DNA from: Streptomyces roseicoloratus
GTDB taxonomy: Bacteria; Actinomycetota; Actinomycetes; Streptomycetales; Streptomycetaceae
DNA length: 64,000 bases
NCBI RefSeq assembly: GCF_004117935.1
Contig: NZ_SDOY01000154.1
Coordinates: 1-64,000 of the forward strand
Direction: 5' to 3'
The notes under the pieces were generated by a model. It saw only the letters and a list, made by a program, of their open reading frames with translations. It was not told the DNA's origin and searched no databases. The position numbers were made by a program, and so were the translations under genes. Every line of letters begins with the position of its first letter. Position 1 is the first letter of the stretch. Positions 42,177 to 50,604 of this stretch are shown one piece after another.

Positions 42177-43868
42177 ATGTCAGGACCCCGCCCCGTACGG
42201 GCCCCGCGCGGTACGGAACTGAGCGCCCTGGGATGGCAGCAGGAAGCCGCCCTCCGCATGCTGCAGAACAACCTCGACCCCGAGGTCGCCGAGCACCCCG
42301 ACAAGCTCGTCGTCTACGGCGGCACCGGCAAGGCCGCCCGCGACTGGCGCTCCTTCGACGCCATGGTCCGCACCCTGCGCACCCTCAAGCAGGACGAGAC
42401 CATGCTGGTCCAGTCCGGCCGCCCGGTCGGCGTCATGCAGACCCACGAGTGGGCCCCGCGCGTCCTCATCGCCAACTCCAACCTCGTCGGCGACTGGGCC
42501 AACTGGGAGGAGTTCCGGCGTCTTGAGGCCCTCGGCCTCACCATGTACGGCCAGATGACCGCGGGATCCTGGATCTACATCGGCACCCAGGGCATCCTCC
42601 AGGGCACCTACGAGACCTTCGCCGCCGTCGCCGCGAAGAAGTTCGGCGGCACCCTGGCCGGCACCATCACCCTCACCGCCGGCCTCGGCGGCATGGGCGG
42701 CGCCCAGCCGCTCGCCGTCACCATGAACGACGGCGTCGCCATCTGCATCGACGTCGACCCGCGCGCCATCGAGCGCCGCATCGAGCACCGCTACCTCGAC
42801 GTCAAGGCCGACGACCTCGCCCACGCCCTCCGGCTGGCCACCGAGGCCCGCGACGCCCGCCGCCCCCTCTCCATCGGCCTCCTCGGCAACGCGGCCGAAC
42901 TGCTCCCGCAGATGCTCGCCGAGGGCGCTCCCATCGACATCGTGACGGACCAGACCTCCGCCCACGACCCGCTGTCCTACCTGCCCGTCGGCATCGCCTT
43001 CGAGGACATGGCCGACGCCGCCGCCAAGGACCCGGCCGGCTTCACCACCCGCGCCCGCGAGTCCATGGCCCGGCACGTCGAGGCCATGGTCGGCTTCATG
43101 GACGCCGGCGCCGAGGTCTTCGACTACGGCAACTCCATCCGCGGCGAGGCCCAGCTGGCCGGCTACGACCGCGCCTTCGCCTTCCCCGGCTTCGTCCCCG
43201 CCTACATCCGCCCGCTGTTCTGCGAGGGCAAGGGCCCGTTCCGCTGGGCCGCCCTGTCCGGCGAGGCGAGCGACATCCACAAGACCGACAAGGCGATCCT
43301 CGACCTCTTCCCGGAGAACGAGTCCCTCGCCCGCTGGATCACGATGGCCGGCGAACGCGTCCACTTCCAGGGCCTGCCCGCCCGCATCTGCTGGCTCGGC
43401 CAGGGCGAGCGCGACAAGGCCGGCGCAATGTTCAACGACATGGTCGCCGACGGCACCCTCGCCGCCCCGCTCGCCATCGGCCGCGACCACCTCGACTGCG
43501 GCTCCGTCGCCTCCCCGTACCGCGAGACCGAGGCCATGCTCGACGGCTCCGACGCCATCGCCGACTGGCCGCTGCTCAACGCCATGGTCAACGTCGCCTC
43601 CGGCGCCTCCTGGGTCTCCCTCCACCATGGCGGCGGCGTCGGCATGGGCCGCTCCATCCACGCCGGCCAGGTCTCCGTCGCCGACGGCACCAAGCTCGCC
43701 GGCGAGAAGATCCGCCGCGTCCTCACCAACGACCCGGGCATGGGCGTCATCCGCCACGTCGACGCCGGCTACGACATCGCCGAGCGGGTCGCCGACGAGA
43801 AGGGCGTCCGCATCCCCATGCGCGAAGGCGACGACACGACCGCCCCCGGCACCGGAGCCTCCGCGTGA
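42177..43868 (+). CDS. hutU: Urocanate hydratase
   Basis: A 563-residue urocanase from ATG with GGAGG upstream. The tight-NAD enzyme signatures are present: LVVYGGTGKAARDW, GVMQTHEWAPRVLIANSNLV, GTITLTAGLGGMGGAQPLAVTMN, EVFDYGNSIRGEA, DHLDCGSVASPYRETE with the active-site Cys, and SGASWVSLHHGGGVGMG. It converts urocanate to imidazolone propionate, the second step of histidine degradation. It is first in a four-gene operon with start/stop overlaps; a histidine ammonia-lyase gene is not in this window. Confidence 0.97.
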   Translation: MSGPRPVRAPRGTELSALGWQQEAALRMLQNNLDPEVAEHPDKLVVYGGTGKAARDWRSFDAMVRTLRTLKQDETMLVQSGRPVGVMQTHEWAPRVLIANSNLVGDWANWEEFRRLEALGLTMYGQMTAGSWIYIGTQGILQGTYETFAAVAAKKFGGTLAGTITLTAGLGGMGGAQPLAVTMNDGVAICIDVDPRAIERRIEHRYLDVKADDLAHALRLATEARDARRPLSIGLLGNAAELLPQMLAEGAPIDIVTDQTSAHDPLSYLPVGIAFEDMADAAAKDPAGFTTRARESMARHVEAMVGFMDAGAEVFDYGNSIRGEAQLAGYDRAFAFPGFVPAYIRPLFCEGKGPFRWAALSGEASDIHKTDKAILDLFPENESLARWITMAGERVHFQGLPARICWLGQGERDKAGAMFNDMVADGTLAAPLAIGRDHLDCGSVASPYRETEAMLDGSDAIADWPLLNAMVNVASGASWVSLHHGGGVGMGRSIHAGQVSVADGTKLAGEKIRRVLTNDPGMGVIRHVDAGYDIAERVADEKGVRIPMREGDDTTAPGTGASA

Positions 43869-45088
43869 GCCAGAGTTTCCACGCCATGTGGACGTCGCTG
43901 CGGCCCATCGGCCGCAGCGACGCCTCGGGCGGCTACCGCCGCTACGCCTGGACCGCCGCCGACGCCGACTGCCGGCTCTGGTTCCGCATGCAGGCCGAGG
44001 CCCGCCGGCTCGACGTCGAGACCGACCGCAACGGCAACCAGTGGGCCTGGCTCGGCGACCCGACGGCCGGCGACGCCGTCGTCACCGGCTCCCACCTGGA
44101 CTCCGTCCCCGACGGCGGCGCCTTCGACGGCCCGCTCGGCGTCGTCTCCGCCTTCGCCGCCCTCGACGAACTCCGGGCCCGCGGCGTCTCCTTCAGGCGA
44201 CCCCTCGCCATCGTCAACTTCGGCGACGAGGAAGGCGCCCGCTTCGGCCTCGCCTGCGTCGGCTCCCGGCTCACCTCCGGACAGCTGACCAAGGAGAAGG
44301 CCTTCGCACTGCGCGACGCCGACGGCATCAGCCTCCCGCAGGCCATGGAGGCCGCCGGACACGACCCCGAGGCCATCGGCCCCGACCCGGAGCGGCTCGC
44401 CCGCATCGGCGCCTTCGTCGAACTCCACGTCGAGCAGGGCCGTGCCCTGGACCTGTCCGGCGACCCGGTCGGCATCGCCTCCGCCATCTGGCCGCACGGC
44501 CGCTGGCGGTACGACTTCCACGGCGAGGCCAACCACGCCGGCACCACCCGGCTCGTCGACCGGCGCGACCCGATGCTGCCGTACGCCGAGACCGTGCTCG
44601 CCGCCCGCCGCGAGGCCGAACTCGCGGGCGCCGTCGCCACCTTCGGCAAGATCGCCGTCGAGCCCAACGGCGTCAACGCCATCCCCTCGCTCGTCCGCGG
44701 CTGGCTCGACGCCCGCGCCGCCGACCAGGAGTCCCTGGACGCCGTCGTCGCCGGCATAGAGACCGCGGCCCGCGACCACGCCGTACGCCAGGGCGTCGAC
44801 CTCGCCGTCGTCCGCGAGTCCTTCACGCCCGTCGTGGAGTTCGGACACGCCCTGCGCGAGGAGATGGCGCGGATCCTGGGCGAGACGACCGGCGACAAGA
44901 TCCCGGTCCTCGGCACCGGCGCGGGACACGACGCGGGCATCCTGTCCGCGTCCATCCCGACCGCCATGCTGTTCGTACGCAACCCCACGGGCGTCTCGCA
45001 CTCCCCGGCCGAGTTCGCGGCCGAGGACGACTGCGTGGCGGGCGTCCGCGCACTCGCCGACGTACTGGAGGGCCTGGCGTGCCGATGA
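43865..45088 (+). CDS. M20-family allantoate amidohydrolase-like enzyme
   Basis: A 407-residue protein from GTG overlapping the hutU stop by 4 bp. Metal-binding motifs of the M20/allantoate amidohydrolase group are seen: GSHLDSVPDGGAFDG (His, Asp), FGDEEGARFG (Glu-Glu), FVELHVEQG (His, Glu), and AGHDAG and SHSPAEF. NHAGTT is the substrate-gate region. Such enzymes cut linear amides or ureido groups (allantoate, N-carbamoyl amino acids). Between hutU and hutF it may act as the N-formylglutamate-cleaving step, replacing HutG; this is inference from the operon. Confidence 0.9.
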   Translation: MSQSFHAMWTSLRPIGRSDASGGYRRYAWTAADADCRLWFRMQAEARRLDVETDRNGNQWAWLGDPTAGDAVVTGSHLDSVPDGGAFDGPLGVVSAFAALDELRARGVSFRRPLAIVNFGDEEGARFGLACVGSRLTSGQLTKEKAFALRDADGISLPQAMEAAGHDPEAIGPDPERLARIGAFVELHVEQGRALDLSGDPVGIASAIWPHGRWRYDFHGEANHAGTTRLVDRRDPMLPYAETVLAARREAELAGAVATFGKIAVEPNGVNAIPSLVRGWLDARAADQESLDAVVAGIETAARDHAVRQGVDLAVVRESFTPVVEFGHALREEMARILGETTGDKIPVLGTGAGHDAGILSASIPTAMLFVRNPTGVSHSPAEFAAEDDCVAGVRALADVLEGLACR

Positions 45089-46470
45089 CGCCGACAACGC
45101 CGACAACGCCGACGCCGACAACGCCGCCGACGCCGCCGTCGACGACGTACTGGCTGGAGCACGCCTGGCTCGGCACCAACGCCGAGCCGGGCGTCGCCCT
45201 GGACGTGGCCGACGGCCGCATCACCGCCGTCCGCACCGGCGTGGACACCCCGCCGCCCGGCGCCCGGGTGCTGCGCGGCTTCACCCTCCCCGGCCTGGCG
45301 AACGCGCACTCGCACGCCTTCCACCGAGCCCTGCGCGGCACGGTCCAGGTCGGGTCCGGCACCTTCTGGACCTGGCGCGAGGTCATGTACACCGTCGCCC
45401 AGCGCCTCACCCCGGACAGCTACTTCGCGCTCGCCCGCGCCGTGTACGCCGAGATGGCCCTGGCCGGCATCACCTCCGTCGGCGAGTTCCACTACCTCCA
45501 CCACGCGCCCGGCGGCACCCCCTACGCCGACCCCAACGCCATGGGCGAGGCCCTGATCGCGGCGGCGGGGGAGGCGGGCATCCGCATCACCCTCCTCGAC
45601 ACCGCGTACCTCTCCTCCGGCTTCGGCGCGGCCCCCGAACCGCACCAACTGCGCTTCAGCGACGGCACCGCCGACGCCTGGGCCGAGCGGGTGTCGCTCC
45701 TCAAGGAGCGCGACGGCGTCCGGATCGGCGCGGCCGTCCACTCCGTCCGGGCCGTCCCGGCCGACCAGCTGTCGACGGTGGCCGGCTGGGCGCAGGGCCG
45801 TCAGGCCCCGCTGCACGTCCACCTCTCCGAGCAGACCGCCGAGAACGAGGCCTGCCTCGCCGCCCACGGCCGCACGCCGACCCAGCTCCTCGCCGACCAC
45901 GGCGTCCTGGGCGCGCGGACCACGGGCGTCCACAACACCCACATGACGGACGCCGACATCGCGCTGATCGGCTCGACGACCACCGGCACCTGCATGTGCC
46001 CGACGACCGAGCGGGACCTGGCGGACGGCATCGGCCCGGCCGTGGCCCTCCAGCGCGCCGGCTCCCCCCTCTCCCTCGGCAGCGACAGCCACGCGGTCAT
46101 CGACCTCCTGGAGGAGGCCCGCGCGATGGAACTCGACGAGCGCCTACGCACCCGCACCCGCGGCCACTGGACCGCGGCGGCGCTGCTGCGCGCGGCGACC
46201 GCCGACGGCCACGCGGCCCTCGGCTGGCAGGACGCGGGCGTCCTGGAGCCCGGCGCGCTCGCCGACTTCACGACGATCGCCCTGGACTCCGTCAGGACAG
46301 CGGGGCCGGCACCGCGTCTGGCAGCCGAGACGGCGGTATTCGCAGCGTCGGCCGCGGACGTGCGGCACACGGTCGTGGGCGGGCGTCACGTCGTACGGGA
46401 CGGGGTCCACTCCGCCGTACCGGACGCGGCCCAGGCCCTCGCGGACTCGATCGCCGCCCTGCGCGGCTGA
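45085..46470 (+). CDS. hutF: Formimidoylglutamate deiminase
   Basis: 461 residues from the ATG overlapping the M20 gene stop by 4 bp; the alternative is a GTG 6 bp upstream. The N-terminus is a low-complexity Thr/Pro repeat from a short DNA repeat (45085-45140). The amidohydrolase barrel has NAHSHAFHRALRG (metal His pair), LHVHLSEQTAENEAC, VHNTHMTDADI and LGSDSHAVIDLLEEARAMELDERLR, typical of HutF. It deiminates N-formimino-L-glutamate to N-formyl-L-glutamate, so histidine is degraded by the five-step route that needs a formylglutamate hydrolase. Confidence 0.92.
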   Translation: MTPTTPTTPTPTTPPTPPSTTYWLEHAWLGTNAEPGVALDVADGRITAVRTGVDTPPPGARVLRGFTLPGLANAHSHAFHRALRGTVQVGSGTFWTWREVMYTVAQRLTPDSYFALARAVYAEMALAGITSVGEFHYLHHAPGGTPYADPNAMGEALIAAAGEAGIRITLLDTAYLSSGFGAAPEPHQLRFSDGTADAWAERVSLLKERDGVRIGAAVHSVRAVPADQLSTVAGWAQGRQAPLHVHLSEQTAENEACLAAHGRTPTQLLADHGVLGARTTGVHNTHMTDADIALIGSTTTGTCMCPTTERDLADGIGPAVALQRAGSPLSLGSDSHAVIDLLEEARAMELDERLRTRTRGHWTAAALLRAATADGHAALGWQDAGVLEPGALADFTTIALDSVRTAGPAPRLAAETAVFAASAADVRHTVVGGRHVVRDGVHSAVPDAAQALADSIAALRG

Positions 46471-46487
46471 GGAGGAGATCTCTCACC

Positions 46488-47735
46488 ATGAACACGAGCC
46501 CGGCGGCGAGGAACAACCCCGCGGCGACCTCCGCCCCCACCAGCGCGAACAGCGCGGTGGCGGCGACCGCCACCGCCATCGTCAACATCGCCAGCCTCGT
46601 CACGAACGACCCCTCCCTCGGTGACGGAACCCCTCTCGGACTGATCCAGGACGCGGCCGTCGTCATCGAGGGCGACCGCGTCGTCTGGGTCGGTGAATCA
46701 AGCAAAGCACCCGGCACTGACAACCGGGTCGACGCCGGCGGCCGGGCCGTGATCCCCGGCTTCGTCGACTCCCACTCGCACCTGGTCTTCGCGGGAGACC
46801 GGACCGCCGAGTTCAACGCCCGGATGTCCGGCCGGCCGTACGAGGCGGGCGGCATCCGCACCACGGTCGCCGCCACGCGCGCCGCGACCGACGCCGAACT
46901 CTCCGCCAACGTCGCCCGCCACATGTACGAGGCCCTGCGCCAGGGCACGACCACCTTCGAGACCAAGTCCGGCTACGGCCTGACGGTCGAGGACGAGGCC
47001 CGCGCGCTCCGCATCGCCGGCGAGCACACGGACGAGGTCACCTACCTCGGCGCGCACATCGTGTCCCCGGACTACGCCGACGACCCGGCCGGCTACGTGG
47101 ACCTGGTCACCGGTCCGATGCTGGACGCCTGCGCCCCGTACGCCCGTTGGGTCGACGTCTTCTGCGAGAAGGGCGCGTTCGACGGCGACCAGGCCCGCGC
47201 GGTCCTCACCGCCGGCCAGGCGAAGGGCCTCCAGGCCCGCGTCCACGCCAACCAGCTCTCGTACGGCCCCGGTGTGCAACTGGCGGTCGAGCTGGACGCG
47301 GCGAGCGCGGACCACTGCACGCACCTGACGGACGCGGACGTCGACGCCCTGGCCCACTCGTCCACGGTGGCCACCCTCCTCCCGGGCGCGGAGTTCTCCA
47401 CCCGCGCCCCGTGGCCGGACGCCCGCCGCCTTCTGGACGCCGGCGTCACCGTCGCCCTCTCCACGGACTGCAACCCGGGTTCGTCGTTCACCTCGTCGAT
47501 GCCCTTCTGCATCGCGCTGGCCGTCCGCGACATGCGCATGACCCCCGACGAGGCCCTCTGGTCCGCCACCGCGGGCGGCGCGGCGGCCCTCCGCCGCACC
47601 GACGTGGGCCGCCTCACCCCCGGCGCCCGCGCCGACCTCACCCTCCTCGACGCCCCGTCCCACGTCCACCTGGCCTACCGCCCGGGCGTCCCCCTGGTGA
47701 CGGAGGTCTGGCGCAAGGGCCTCCGCACGATCTGA
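46488..47735 (+). CDS. hutI: Imidazolonepropionase
   Basis: 415 residues from ATG 46488 with GGAGGAGA upstream. The amidohydrolase barrel has VDSHSHLVFAGDR, FETKSGYGLT, YLGAHIVSPDYADDP, VFCEKGAF, LQARVHANQLSYGPGVQLAVE, ADHCTHLTD and LSTDCNPGSS, all HutI hallmarks. It hydrolyses imidazolone propionate to formiminoglutamate, using Zn or Fe, and is the third step of histidine degradation. The first 35 residues are a low-complexity Ala/Thr/Asn stretch. It is the last gene of the operon and meets the next gene, on the other strand, within 10 bp. Confidence 0.96.
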   Translation: MNTSPAARNNPAATSAPTSANSAVAATATAIVNIASLVTNDPSLGDGTPLGLIQDAAVVIEGDRVVWVGESSKAPGTDNRVDAGGRAVIPGFVDSHSHLVFAGDRTAEFNARMSGRPYEAGGIRTTVAATRAATDAELSANVARHMYEALRQGTTTFETKSGYGLTVEDEARALRIAGEHTDEVTYLGAHIVSPDYADDPAGYVDLVTGPMLDACAPYARWVDVFCEKGAFDGDQARAVLTAGQAKGLQARVHANQLSYGPGVQLAVELDAASADHCTHLTDADVDALAHSSTVATLLPGAEFSTRAPWPDARRLLDAGVTVALSTDCNPGSSFTSSMPFCIALAVRDMRMTPDEALWSATAGGAAALRRTDVGRLTPGARADLTLLDAPSHVHLAYRPGVPLVTEVWRKGLRTI

Positions 47736-47744
47736 CGCCGCCGC

Positions 47745-48086
47745 TCAGGCGAGCCAGATCTCCGAACGGCGGTGGCGGGTCGGCAGGATGTCGATCGTGT
47801 CCACCGCTCCGGGCGCGGTGTTCGCCAGCCGTACGGCCGTGGCGAGGGCGACCCGGGTACGGCAGCGCGCGCGACGCCACTCCACGCGCGCGCCCCGACC
47901 GACCGAGCGGTCCCGGTGGTGACGGGCGAACGTGTAGACCGCCACCACGCGCCGGATCTTGCGGACGCCGCCGTGGGCGTCGTGGCGGACGTCGTACAGC
48001 ACGTGCGCATGCCAAGGCGCGCCGGGCCGACTGCCGTCGGCGGCGTGGCAGTGCGCGGGCGGGCGGTGATGAGCGGTGCGCGACAC
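47745..48086 (-). CDS. Arg/His-rich conserved small protein
   Basis: 113 residues from the GTG at 48086, chosen for GGAGGAG 6 nt upstream. The sequence HCHAADGSRPGAPWHAHVLYDVRHDAHGGV...VVAVYTFARHHRDRSVG, then EWRRARCRTRVALATAVRLANTAPGAVDTIDILPTRH, looks folded and conserved, with many Arg and His residues, but I know no family name. A perfect 16-bp inverted repeat sits immediately upstream of its ribosome site, so its expression may be controlled by an RNA hairpin or by a protein at that site. Confidence 0.7.
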   Translation of the reverse strand: MSRTAHHRPPAHCHAADGSRPGAPWHAHVLYDVRHDAHGGVRKIRRVVAVYTFARHHRDRSVGRGARVEWRRARCRTRVALATAVRLANTAPGAVDTIDILPTRHRRSEIWLA

Positions 48087-48097
48087 GGGAAACTCCT

Positions 48098-48134
48098 CCG
48101 GTAGCCCGCCAGGTCCCTCCTGGCGGGCTACCGG
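48098..48134. repeat. Perfect 16-bp inverted repeat in the leader of the Arg/His-rich gene
   Basis: CCGGTAGCCCGCCAGG (48098-48113), loop TCCCT, and CCTGGCGGGCTACCGG (48119-48134) pair without mismatch. On the minus strand the hairpin ends next to the GGAGGAG ribosome site at 48093-48099, sharing two bases with it. There is no T run on either side. Confidence 0.8.
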
Positions 48135-48250
48135 AAGCCCGTGGGCCCGGTGGACCGGCGCTTCCTCGTGTCCATGGGGTCGATTCCGACCCCGAACGGG
48201 CGGTCGGAAAAGGGCTGGTGCCGACGGCGGCGAGCTGGTCGGATCGCGCC

Positions 48251-48784
48251 ATGGGACACGCACGGGCCTATGTCGTCCACCGGACCGCCGACGCAGCCGA
48301 GGCGCACGCGTGTGCCCGGCGGTTCCGCGAGCTGCTCACGGAGCCGGAGGACACGCTCCTGGTGGAGGCGCTGGTCTCGGACCCGGAGCGGCTGCGACGG
48401 GTGGCGGCGGCCGTACCGGGGGCGTGGTTCGAGGACGCCCGGCAGCGGACGTACGACCCCTGGGGCGAGCCCGGTGAGGTGTCCTTCCCGGTGTGGGTCT
48501 GCGCCGAGGAGGCGCCCCGCGAGGCGGAGCTGCCGTTCCTGCGCGCGGTGGGGGAGGATCCGGCGTCCGTGGTGTGGCGCGGGACCTGGCCGGGGCCCGA
48601 CGGGGCCGGGCACCGGGACGGCGTGCAGGTGACGTTCCACAGCGACGACGTCGAGCTGGAGCGGGCCGCCCCGGCACACACCGTCTTCCTGCACGTCCAC
48701 AGCCGCTGCCCGGTCGAGCGGGTACGGGAGCTCGCGGCCCTGGGCGGGTGCGAGGTGCTGGAGGGGCCGCGGCTCGGCCTGTAG
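48251..48784 (+). CDS. Hypothetical protein
   Basis: 177 residues from the ATG at 48251; the ribosome site is weak and an upstream GTG is possible. It has an alpha/beta look: RAYVVHRTADAAEAHACARRFRELLTEPEDTLLVEALVSDPERLRRVAAAVPGAWFED split over two helices, then GEVSFPVWVCAEEAP, VVWRGTWPG, VQVTFHSDDVELERAAPAHTVFLHVHSRCPVERVRELAALGGC. I do not recognise the family. It converges on sigI after 48 bp. Confidence 0.72.
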   Translation: MGHARAYVVHRTADAAEAHACARRFRELLTEPEDTLLVEALVSDPERLRRVAAAVPGAWFEDARQRTYDPWGEPGEVSFPVWVCAEEAPREAELPFLRAVGEDPASVVWRGTWPGPDGAGHRDGVQVTFHSDDVELERAAPAHTVFLHVHSRCPVERVRELAALGGCEVLEGPRLGL

Positions 48785-48831
48785 GCCGTGTCCTCCGGGT
48801 CTCGGCCGGGGCCGCGGCACCTCCGCCGGCG

Positions 48832-49866
48832 TCACTCCTCGGCCGTCAGACCCCTGCGCAGGCGGGCCAGCGTGCGGGAGAGGAGGCGGGAGACGTGCAT
48901 CTGGGAGATGCCCAGTTCCTCGCCGATCTCCGACTGCGTGAGGCCGGCCGTGAAGCGCAGCGACAGGATGCGGCGTTCGCGGGCCGGGAGCGAGGCGATC
49001 ATCGGCTTGAGCGACTCGACGTACTCGATGCCCTCGATGCCGTGGTCCTCGTAGCCGAGCCGGTCGGCGAGGGTCGCGCCGTCGGCGTCGGTCTCGTCGG
49101 GCGGGGCGTCGAGCGAGCTCGCGGTGTACGCGTTCGCGGCCGCCATGCCCTCGACGACCTCGTCCGTACGGATGCCCAGCTCGCGGGCGAGTTCCTCGAC
49201 GGTGGGCGCCCGGTCGAGGCGCTGGGCGAGTTCGTCGCCGGCCTTGGCCAGGTCGAGGCGGAGCTCCTGGAGCCTGCGCGGGACGTGCACCGACCACGAG
49301 GTGTCGCGGAAGAAGCGCTTGATCTCGCCGATGATCGTCGGCATCGCGAAGGTGGGGAACTCGACGCCGCGGGCCAGTTCGAAGCGGTCGATCGCCTTGA
49401 TGAGGCCGATCGTGCCGACCTGGACGATGTCCTCCATCGGTTCGCTGCGGGTGCGGAACCGCGAGGCGGCGAACTTGACCAGGGCCAGGTTGAGTTCGAT
49501 CAGGGTGTTGCGGACGTACGCGTACTCGTGGGTGCCCTCCTCCAGGTCGCCGAGGCGGGCGAAGAGGGTCTTCGACAGGGCGCGCGCGTCGTGCGGCGCG
49601 ATCTCGTCGACGGGCGGGATCCGCGGGAGTTCCGCGACCGTGTGGTCCGCGACCGTGTGGTCTGGGACCGTGTGGTCCGCCGCTGTGTGGTCTGCTGCTG
49701 TGTGGTCTGCCGCTGTGTGGGCCTGGACTGTGTGGTCCGGGGCCATGTGGGCAGGGGCTGTGTGGTCCGGGGTCGTGTGGTCCAAGGCCGCGTGGTCCCG
49801 GACCGGGTGGTCCAGGGCCGCGTGGTCCGGGACCGCAGGGGCCGGTACGTCGAGCCGGGGGGACAT
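48832..49866 (-). CDS. sigI: SigB/SigF-family sigma factor, SigI
   Basis: 344 residues from the ATG at 49866 with GGAGGAG just upstream. An unusual N-terminus of 13 pentapeptide repeats (residues 13-77, type x-D-H-T-x) precedes a standard core: region 2 ALVKFAASRFRTRSEPMEDIVQVGTIGLIKAIDRFELARGVEFPTFAMPTIIGEIKRFFRDTSWSVHVPRR in order, region 3 AGDELAQRLDRAPTVEELARELGI, and region 4 LPARERRILSLRFTAGLTQSEIGEELGISQMHVSRLLSRTLARLR. It is of the SigB/SigF type regulated by partner switching. The two genes encoding an anti-anti-sigma factor and an anti-sigma kinase lie just upstream on the opposite strand, the S. coelicolor sigI arrangement. Confidence 0.9.
   Translation of the reverse strand: MSPRLDVPAPAVPDHAALDHPVRDHAALDHTTPDHTAPAHMAPDHTVQAHTAADHTAADHTAADHTVPDHTVADHTVAELPRIPPVDEIAPHDARALSKTLFARLGDLEEGTHEYAYVRNTLIELNLALVKFAASRFRTRSEPMEDIVQVGTIGLIKAIDRFELARGVEFPTFAMPTIIGEIKRFFRDTSWSVHVPRRLQELRLDLAKAGDELAQRLDRAPTVEELARELGIRTDEVVEGMAAANAYTASSLDAPPDETDADGATLADRLGYEDHGIEGIEYVESLKPMIASLPARERRILSLRFTAGLTQSEIGEELGISQMHVSRLLSRTLARLRRGLTAEE
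49636..49830 (-). repeat. 15-bp coding tandem repeat within sigI
   Basis: Thirteen consecutive 15-bp units encode x-D-H-T-x pentapeptides (PDHAA, LDHPV, RDHAA, LDHTT, PDHTA, then PAHMA, PDHTV, QAHTA, three copies of type ADHTA/ADHTV, PDHTV, ADHTV). The DNA repeats carry GTGTGGTC-type cores. The region encodes a histidine- and aspartate-rich extension not expected in a sigma factor. Confidence 0.9.
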
Positions 49867-50034
49867 GGTCTCCTCCATCGTTGTCTCGCTGCGGTTTGCG
49901 GCGCCTCCAAAGCCGGCCAAGGGGAAGGTGTCCTTCTAGCCCTACCGGTTCGACCCCGATGGTTGCAAGTGGCAATTGTCCGCTTCGTCATGGTTTGGGG
50001 TGGAGCTTGTGTGCGGTGCACGCGGATGCGCTTG

Positions 50035-50040
50035 TATGGT
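50035..50040 (+). promoter_or_regulatory. Leaderless -10 box for arsI
   Basis: TATGGT (50035-50040) is 7 nt before the ATG at 50048, with no ribosome site between them. No clear -35 is seen. Confidence 0.45.
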
Positions 50041-50047
50041 TCGACGC

Positions 50048-50413
50048 ATGTACCGCCAACACATCGGCAGCGCGCCCGGGCGGTTCCGGGTCGAGGTCCG
50101 GACCGTGGGGGCGAGTGAGCTGCTCGCCCCCGTGGGTGAGCTCGATCACCACACCGCCGAACTGTTGCGTGCGCCACTCGACCGCGCCCTCGACGAGGGC
50201 CGGACACGCGTCGTACTCGACTGCTCACGGCTCGAGTTCTGCGATTCGACCGGGCTCAACGTTTTGCTCGGCGCCCGGCTGAGAGCGGACGCCGCCGGCG
50301 GCGGGATCCATCTGGCGGCGATGCGGCCCCCGGTGGCCAGGGTCTTCGAGATCACCGGGGCCGACTCCGTCTTCACCCTCCATGACTCGCTCGACTCCGC
50401 CCTTCCGGGTTGA
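50048..50413 (+). CDS. arsI: STAS-domain anti-anti-sigma factor (ArsI-like)
   Basis: A 121-residue SpoIIAA/RsbV-type protein: LAPVGELDHHTAELLRAPLDRALDEGRTRVVLDCSRLEFCDSTGLNVLLGARLRA over several strands, with the phosphorylatable Ser67 in CDSTGL. Dephosphorylated it should bind the anti-sigma kinase and free SigI. It probably has a leaderless mRNA. It lies divergent from sigI and upstream of the anti-sigma gene. The 50414-50604 gap holds nothing clear. Confidence 0.9.
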   Translation: MYRQHIGSAPGRFRVEVRTVGASELLAPVGELDHHTAELLRAPLDRALDEGRTRVVLDCSRLEFCDSTGLNVLLGARLRADAAGGGIHLAAMRPPVARVFEITGADSVFTLHDSLDSALPG

Positions 50414-50604
50414 GCGGCTGAGCGGCTGAGCGAGGCCCCCGGTGCCGGCCCCTCCGTCCGGCGCCCCGGCCGGCGGGACCCGTCCCGACGGCGGACTCCC
50501 GGTCCGACCCGGGATCCGGCCCCGCTCCGGCCCCCGCCACCATCTGTCCTGAACTCGTCAAACTCGTCTAACGGTTGATCCGGCTGAATCGGTGAGGTGA
50601 AGCG

